Assembly: GCA_023418255.1 (NCBI GenBank)
Contig: JAEZZZ010000140.1
Coordinates: 1 to 10,901 of the forward strand
DNA: 10,901 nt
Source of the DNA: Bacteroidota bacterium
Lineage (GTDB): Bacteria > Bacteroidota > Bacteroidia > Bacteroidales > Dysgonomonadaceae
Direction of reading: 5' to 3'
Below the pieces are notes generated by a model. It was given only the letters and a program-made list of their open reading frames with translations, was not told the origin of the DNA and searched no databases. A program made the position numbers and the translations under genes. Position 1 is the first letter of the stretch. Each line of letters starts with the position of its first letter. Shown one piece after another: positions 7,452 to 10,901 of the stretch.

Positions 7452-9959
7452 TTACTTTGTGGCTGTAATTATAATTTTCGCGCCTTTCACGCCTTTGGCG
7501 TTGGCTTCTAACACAATGTTTCCTTTGTTTTCGTCGCTTTGCACCAATACGGTAAGTTGTCCGCTGAAAAGCTTCATTTTGGGCGTTTGAAAACTTTCTA
7601 AACTGGCGGGATTGCCGTTTGCGACGGCTTTGAAGTGTCCCGCGCCTTTTACCTTGAACGATATTTCGCGTTCGTCCACAGGACAAAAATTGCCCGCTTT
7701 GTCCACCAATTTCACATTGACAAATGCAATGTCTTTGCCATCGGCTTGAATGGTGTTTCTGTCCGCTTCCAACACAATTTGGTGCGGTTTTCCCGCGGTT
7801 CTTAACTCTTTTTCGGCAGCCACATTTCCGGCAGCATCGTATGCTATCACCTTTACCGTTCCCGGCTCATATTTGGTATCCATCCACATCAAGCGATAGC
7901 GTTTTTGCCTTTCCAGATTCTTTTGTGCTTGTTCTGTATCGTCGGCATCTCTTTTTATGGACAAATCTTTGGTGCGTTTTCCCTGACTCTTTCCATTGAT
8001 AAAAAGTTCGGCTGTGGGATAATTTGTATAAACAAAAATGGGAATTGTTTTGCCTTCACGCCCCTTCCAATTCCAATGCGGCAAAATATGCAGCGTTTCG
8101 TCTTCTTTGTTCCAATGGCTGCGATAGAGATAAAAACGGTCTTTGGGAATGCCTGCCAAATCGACAATTCCGAATAACGAGCTGTGGCTTGGCCAATCGG
8201 TATAATACGGCGTGGGTTCGCCCAAATAATCAAAGCCTGTCCACACAAATTCGCCAATGCAATAGGGTAAATCTTCATGTTGAATAAAGTCATCTTCGGG
8301 AAGATTCGACCATCCGCAATGTTCCACATCATATGACGATGCTTGGTGGTCGGGATATTTTGCCATTGATTTCCGTTCTACCGGAAATTTATATACACCG
8401 CGCGAACTGACGGTGGACGCCGTTTCGGTACCTAAAATAATCTGTTGTGGCAGTTTTTTATAATTTTCGTGATACAAATGCGGACGATAATTAAATCCTG
8501 CCACATCGAGTAGCGCGGCAAAGTTATTGTTTGTCACAGCATTGGGATTGTCCATTCCGTTAGTTACAGGACGCGTAGGGTCTTCGCGGTGACAAATATC
8601 TTGCAGAAATCTATTTCGTTTCGGCCCCATATTTCCGTTGCTTTGTTCGGGCACTTCGTTGCCAATGCACCACATCACCACCGAAGGATTGTTGCGGTAA
8701 TGACGAATGACATTCACCATATCTTTTTCAGCCCATTGGTCCCAAAACAGATTGTATCCGTTTTTTACTTTTGGTTGTTTCCATTCGTCGAATGTTTCCA
8801 CCATAAGCATCATGCCCATCTCGTCGCATGCTCTCACCAATTCCGGTGCCGGCATATTGTGTGACGTGCGAATGGCATTCGCCCCCATATCTTTCATAAT
8901 GCGTACTTGACGACGAATGGCAGCGTCGTTCACAGCACTGCCAAGTGGCCCCAAATCATGGTGATTACAGACACCTTTGAAGACGATTTTTTCTCCGTTT
9001 AGATAAAATCCGTCGTTCGGCTTAATGGCTATCGTGCGAATTCCAAAGGTCGTTTCGTATTCATCTACCTGTTTGCCATTGACCAACAGTTTAGACACCG
9101 CTTTGTATAAGTTTGGCGTTTTTACGTTCCACAGTTTCGGTTGTTCTACAATACAATCCACATTAAACAGTTTGCCGTCAAATTTTGATAAAACACTTTT
9201 GTCGAAAGCTACCTGCTTGCCCCGGTTGTCAAAAATGGTGGTGGATAATTCATATTTATTGGCAGTAATATCGATTTTGCCTTCTATGCTTGTTTTTATA
9301 TTGATTTTGGCAAATTCGTCGGACACTTCGGGGGTAGTTATATACGTTCCCCAGACAGGAATATGTGTTTCGTCGGTAACGATCACATGCACATTGCGAT
9401 ACAATCCGGCACCGGGATACCACCGCGACTGTTCGGGACGATTTTCCAGTTTCACTGCCAGTACGTTTGGTGTATTGTCTTTGTTTAAAAAGTCGGTAAT
9501 ATCAAAATGAAATGAGTTGTATCCGTAAGGCCATTCGCCTACTTTTTTACCGTTTACAAATACTTGCGAATTAGCCATTGCTCCATCGAAAATCAGTGTT
9601 ACTTTCTTGCCCGGTTCATATTTGGGCAAATTCCCCGTATTGCGATAGCATCCCACGCCCACAAAAGGCAAGCCGCCTGTGCGTCCGGCGTGCTCGGTTG
9701 CTTCCGTTTGTCCATCTTGAAGAATAGCTACGTGCTGTTTGTCGTTGGTGGAACTAAACGGTCCGTAAATTGCCCAATCGTGTGGCACGCGAACGGTTTC
9801 CCAATCGGAGTCGTCGAAGTTGGCGTCGGTTTCTGCCGCTTGGCCGGCACGCGAGAATTTCCAGTTTTTCTCTAACAGATAATGAGTTCGGTTTTGCGTA
9901 AATCCTGATATTGTGCAACATAAGAATGCACACACGAGCATAAGAATTGATTTTTTCAT
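7452..9959 (-). CDS. Exported glycoside hydrolase family 2, beta-galactosidase-like (DUF4982-containing)
   Basis: The 835-residue exported enzyme probably removes non-reducing-end beta-galactosyl (or related) residues from glycans, by the retaining mechanism of GH2. Residues 1-21 are a signal peptide; Cys14 and Cys15 do not sit in a good lipobox. Residues about 25-195 are the sugar-binding jelly-roll (RWYPGAGLYRNV near 180), about 200-305 an Ig-like sandwich, and about 310-600 the TIM barrel. The acid/base is Glu435 in WCIGNEVPE and the nucleophile is Glu512 in ILGTETAST. Residues about 631-700 match DUF4982 (IPIFVYTNYPTAELFINGKS), and about 720-833 match the GH2 C5 Ig-like domain. The layout resembles Bacteroidota enzymes annotated GalB, but beta-glucuronidase or another GH2 activity is not excluded. 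The gene is monocistronic, with its own promoter (10000-10030) and terminator, and no SusC/SusD genes beside it. Confidence 0.92.
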   Translation of the reverse strand: MKKSILMLVCAFLCCTISGFTQNRTHYLLEKNWKFSRAGQAAETDANFDDSDWETVRVPHDWAIYGPFSSTNDKQHVAILQDGQTEATEHAGRTGGLPFVGVGCYRNTGNLPKYEPGKKVTLIFDGAMANSQVFVNGKKVGEWPYGYNSFHFDITDFLNKDNTPNVLAVKLENRPEQSRWYPGAGLYRNVHVIVTDETHIPVWGTYITTPEVSDEFAKINIKTSIEGKIDITANKYELSTTIFDNRGKQVAFDKSVLSKFDGKLFNVDCIVEQPKLWNVKTPNLYKAVSKLLVNGKQVDEYETTFGIRTIAIKPNDGFYLNGEKIVFKGVCNHHDLGPLGSAVNDAAIRRQVRIMKDMGANAIRTSHNMPAPELVRACDEMGMMLMVETFDEWKQPKVKNGYNLFWDQWAEKDMVNVIRHYRNNPSVVMWCIGNEVPEQSNGNMGPKRNRFLQDICHREDPTRPVTNGMDNPNAVTNNNFAALLDVAGFNYRPHLYHENYKKLPQQIILGTETASTVSSRGVYKFPVERKSMAKYPDHQASSYDVEHCGWSNLPEDDFIQHEDLPYCIGEFVWTGFDYLGEPTPYYTDWPSHSSLFGIVDLAGIPKDRFYLYRSHWNKEDETLHILPHWNWKGREGKTIPIFVYTNYPTAELFINGKSQGKRTKDLSIKRDADDTEQAQKNLERQKRYRLMWMDTKYEPGTVKVIAYDAAGNVAAEKELRTAGKPHQIVLEADRNTIQADGKDIAFVNVKLVDKAGNFCPVDEREISFKVKGAGHFKAVANGNPASLESFQTPKMKLFSGQLTVLVQSDENKGNIVLEANAKGVKGAKIIITATK

Positions 9960-9999
9960 TTCAAACTATTTAGTGATTTGTCAATATGTTTATTTGCGA

Positions 10000-10030
10000 C
10001 AAATTTACAGAAATAATCAATCTATTTCAA
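10000..10030 (-). promoter_or_regulatory. Consensus Bacteroidota promoter of the GH2 gene
   Basis: On the - strand, TTG (complement of 10028-10030) is followed by a 20-base spacer and TAAATTTG (complement of 10000-10007), fitting TTTG-N19-21-TAnnTTTG except for the first T of the -33 box. The predicted start is near 9994, leaving a leader of about 35 nt before the GH2 ATG. Confidence 0.65.
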
Positions 10031-10139
10031 GCAAAATGAGTAGATTATTTTATGAGGACGGGATTGCCGAGAATTGGAAAATGTGTGACAAAGCCAGCAA
10101 GCAGTTTTATCACATTTAAGAGATGGTGTCTGCAACACA

Positions 10140-10171
10140 AAAGCCTGTTAATCTTTCGACTAACAGGCTTT
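10140..10171 (-). terminator. Intrinsic terminator of the (now truncated) tRNA-Val gene
   Basis: AAAGCCTGTTA (10140-10150) and TAACAGGCTTT (10161-10171) form an 11-bp perfect stem. On the - strand the loop continues the pairing with a G-T wobble and two more pairs, closed by a GAAA tetraloop, and the hairpin runs into TTTT. It lies 10 bases after the tRNA 3' end on the - strand, as expected for a tRNA transcript terminator. No other gene ends here. Confidence 0.75.
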
Positions 10172-10181
10172 AAATGGTTTG

Positions 10182-10227
10182 TGGGCGTTGACGGATTCGA
10201 ACCGCCGGCCCTCTGCTTGTAAGGCAG
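10182..10227 (-). tRNA. 3' half of tRNA-Val (anticodon UAC), truncated; probable attachment site
   Basis: Read on the - strand, this holds an anticodon arm CTGC-CTTACAA-GCAG with anticodon TAC (complement of 10219-10221), a five-base variable region, a perfect T-arm (GGCGG-TTCGAAT-CCGTC, complement of 10190-10206), the acceptor strand AACGCCC and discriminator A (complement of 10182). CCA is not encoded. The 5' half is absent: the DNA upstream has no D-arm and no GGGCGTT partner for the acceptor strand, and the fifth anticodon-stem pair is already a C-A mismatch at 10228/10212. The gene therefore cannot give a working tRNA. Such a 3' fragment is what remains at one end of an element integrated into a tRNA gene; a decayed tRNA copy is the alternative. 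Confidence 0.8.
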
Positions 10228-10271
10228 GATAAATGCAAGATATATACCTGATAGTCAGCATTTTAATTTAG

Positions 10272-10592
10272 TTAAAAATCTTTTTGCAATGAATTTGCAA
10301 TAGATTTTAGTTGCTGTTCTAATTTATTAATCTGTTTTTGTTGTTGTTTTAAAGTTTCTATTATTGATTTGTTGTTCGCAATGTCGTTGTTGTTTTCTCC
10401 AAAAAGATAGCCTACCGGAACATCGAAATAACGAGCGGCAAGCATGATTCTATCTGCCGGCATTTGTGTTTTACCATTGAGATAGGCATCAAGTGTGCTG
10501 CGGGCTACACCGAGATGCTTGGCAAAATCTGTTTTGCTTACTTTCCGGTCGATAATCAGGTGGCGAAGGGTTTTTGAAACAATGGATTGCAT
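10272..10592 (-). CDS. XRE-family helix-turn-helix regulator with C-terminal coiled coil
   Basis: The 106-residue protein is a likely DNA-binding repressor. Residues about 5-64 form an XRE/Cro-type helix-turn-helix: SKTDFAKHLGVA (19-30) and recognition helix ARSTLDAYLNGK (30-41), then MPADRIMLAARYFDVPVGYLFG, a common end of this fold. Residues about 72-104 are rich in Gln, Lys, Leu and Ile with heptad spacing, suggesting a coiled coil for dimerisation. There is no peptidase or sensor domain, so it is unlike CI/LexA-type self-cleaving repressors. It lies 44 bp from the tRNA fragment and is divergent from a small ORF across a 53-bp gap holding a palindrome. It probably controls that neighbour and perhaps itself. 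No consensus promoter for its own strand was found in the gap. Confidence 0.85.
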   Translation of the reverse strand: MQSIVSKTLRHLIIDRKVSKTDFAKHLGVARSTLDAYLNGKTQMPADRIMLAARYFDVPVGYLFGENNNDIANNKSIIETLKQQQKQINKLEQQLKSIANSLQKDF

Positions 10593-10617
10593 GTTTGTGT
10601 TGTTTTTGCTACATTTG
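10587..10617 (+). promoter_or_regulatory. Consensus Bacteroidota promoter for the 47-codon ORF
   Basis: TTG at 10587-10589, a 20-base spacer, then TACATTTG at 10610-10617, fitting the Bacteroidota consensus. The predicted start is near 10623, about 23 nt before the ATG at 10646. The -33 box lies just inside and beside the start codon of the divergent XRE gene. A second TAnnTTTG (TATGTTTG, 10634-10641) has no correctly spaced -33. Confidence 0.5.
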
Positions 10618-10620
10618 TAG
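10609..10620. promoter_or_regulatory. Candidate operator CTACA-N2-TGTAG
   Basis: CTACA (10609-10613) and TGTAG (10616-10620) are perfect inverted halves separated by TT, and they overlap the -7 box at 10610-10617. A bound dimer would block that promoter. The XRE protein encoded alongside is the obvious candidate binder, but this is inference. Confidence 0.35.
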
Positions 10621-10645
10621 TGTTTGTTGTTTATATGTTTGTGAT

Positions 10646-10789
10646 ATGAACCAATTTGAACATCTTACAGAGGAGCAGCAATTGCGCATGTTTTGTGCTG
10701 AATTGGCCGCAATATGGGGACACAATAAGCAGAGCAGTTGGCTTGTGCCTTTGGCCGCCGAAATTTATCACTTTGTGAACTACCGCTAA
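10646..10789 (+). CDS. Small hypothetical protein, 47 residues
   Basis: I do not recognise this protein. It runs from MNQFEHLTEEQQ to FVNYR, with an acidic amphipathic first half (LTEEQQLRMFCAELAAIWG) and an aromatic-rich second half (SSWLVPLAAEIYHFV), and no signal peptide or membrane segment. The start at 10646 is chosen because it follows the promoter at 10587-10617; the same frame is open back to 10574, but that would give a Cys-rich stretch that overlaps the XRE gene and precedes the predicted transcript start. There is no clear Shine-Dalgarno. A hairpin overlaps the stop codon. Its place opposite an XRE regulator at an element end suggests a small regulatory, excisionase-like or phage-type protein, but nothing in the sequence proves a function. 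Confidence 0.5.
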   Translation: MNQFEHLTEEQQLRMFCAELAAIWGHNKQSSWLVPLAAEIYHFVNYR

Positions 10790-10835
10790 ACTAAAGATTT
10801 AGCGGCTTCGGAGATACAAATATCTCTTCTCTTTT
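10783..10835 (+). terminator. Two tandem hairpins after the 47-codon ORF, possible terminator
   Basis: CCGCTAAA (10783-10790) pairs with TTTAGCGG (10798-10805) around a seven-base loop and includes the stop codon. A second stem, GAGATA (10811-10816) with TATCTC (10821-10826), is followed by the T-rich TTCTCTTTT. Neither has a clean T-run, so termination is only possible. From 10836 to 10901 I see no start codon or recognisable gene on either strand. Confidence 0.3.
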
Positions 10836-10901
10836 CCTGCTTCTTACTGCCATTGCTTTTTAGGACACGAGGTCGGTCATCCACAAGAGGACAGTCCACA
10901 G

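Larger units (their letters stand above)
10228..10901. mobile_element. Probable end of an integrated element abutting the tRNA-Val fragment
   Basis: DNA to the right of 10228 replaces the 5' half of the tRNA, so by the usual geometry of tRNA-targeted integration it is the element, and the GH2 side is the old chromosome flank. Its content fits: an XRE-type regulator, a divergent tiny ORF, short intergenic gaps and a palindromic site. No integrase, transfer or phage structural gene is in view. The right end, where an intact tRNA-Val(UAC) would be expected, is outside the window. Confidence 0.45.

Noticed and set aside
10036..10119. 27-codon open frame (MSRLFYEDGIAENWK...) between the GH2 promoter and the tRNA terminator
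   Set aside because: It is very short, overlaps the GH2 promoter region at its left edge, and has no promoter or ribosome site. I see no family resemblance.
10283..10301. Direct repeat TTTGCAAT twice, close to the attachment site, considered as integrase arm sites
   Set aside because: It lies within the coding end of the XRE gene and has only two copies; nothing links it to a recombinase.
10574..10645. Upstream extension of the 47-codon ORF with many Cys residues
   Set aside because: It overlaps the XRE gene start and lies before the predicted transcript start, and the Cys come from TGT/TGC-rich promoter DNA.
10786..10899. Open frame on the - strand entering from the right edge and ending at 10786
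   Set aside because: Thirty-seven open codons are expected by chance fairly often, there is no recognisable motif, and it would overlap the end of the 47-codon ORF. A real gene tail cannot be excluded without sequence to the right.
1..10901. CRISPR array, rRNA genes, IS elements or long repeats
   Set aside because: No regularly spaced repeats, transposase frames or rRNA-like stretches were seen.

Overview
The window looks like chromosomal DNA from a Bacteroidota bacterium, most likely order Bacteroidales. The gene families are typical of that group: a secreted S9 peptidase with a lipocalin-like front domain, a CarboxypepD_reg/TonB-type outer-membrane barrel, a LytS-type kinase with a LytTR regulator, and a GH2 enzyme with DUF4982. 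Several promoters also fit the Bacteroidota consensus TTTG-N19-21-TAnnTTTG, and Shine-Dalgarno sites are weak. The species cannot be named from the sequence alone.

Layout, left to right. Positions 1-95 hold a -7 promoter box followed at once by a compact inverted-repeat array that can fold as a three-way junction and ends in a T-run. This is a candidate small RNA or leader attenuator. Positions 210-2483 (+) encode an exported S9-family serine peptidase, closed by a clear intrinsic terminator. A consensus promoter at 2648-2679 then drives a likely three-gene operon on the + strand: outer-membrane beta-barrel protein (2748-5510), four-TM histidine kinase (5529-6641) and LytTR response regulator (6638-7351, overlapping the kinase by ATGA). 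A bidirectional terminator at 7372-7419 separates this operon from a convergent GH2 beta-galactosidase-like gene (7452-9959, -), which has its own consensus promoter at 10000-10030.

The right end changes character. On the - strand, positions 10182-10227 are the 3' half of a tRNA-Val (anticodon UAC), still followed by a strong GNRA-capped terminator (10140-10171). The 5' half is missing and is replaced by unrelated AT-rich DNA. This is the signature of a tRNA-targeted attachment site, so DNA from about 10228 rightwards is probably the end of an integrated element. That part carries an XRE-family regulator (10272-10592, -) and a divergent 47-codon ORF of unknown function (10646-10789, +). Between them lie a consensus promoter and a CTACA-N2-TGTAG palindrome on its -7 box, which resembles a small repressor/operator switch.

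Functionally, the left part fits envelope-associated peptide and glycan degradation plus a membrane two-component system linked to an outer-membrane barrel. There is no SusC/SusD pair in view, so the GH2 gene cannot be assigned to a polysaccharide-utilisation locus from this window. The best candidates for something undescribed are the structured element at 1-95 and the tRNA-anchored element end with its switch-like gene pair.
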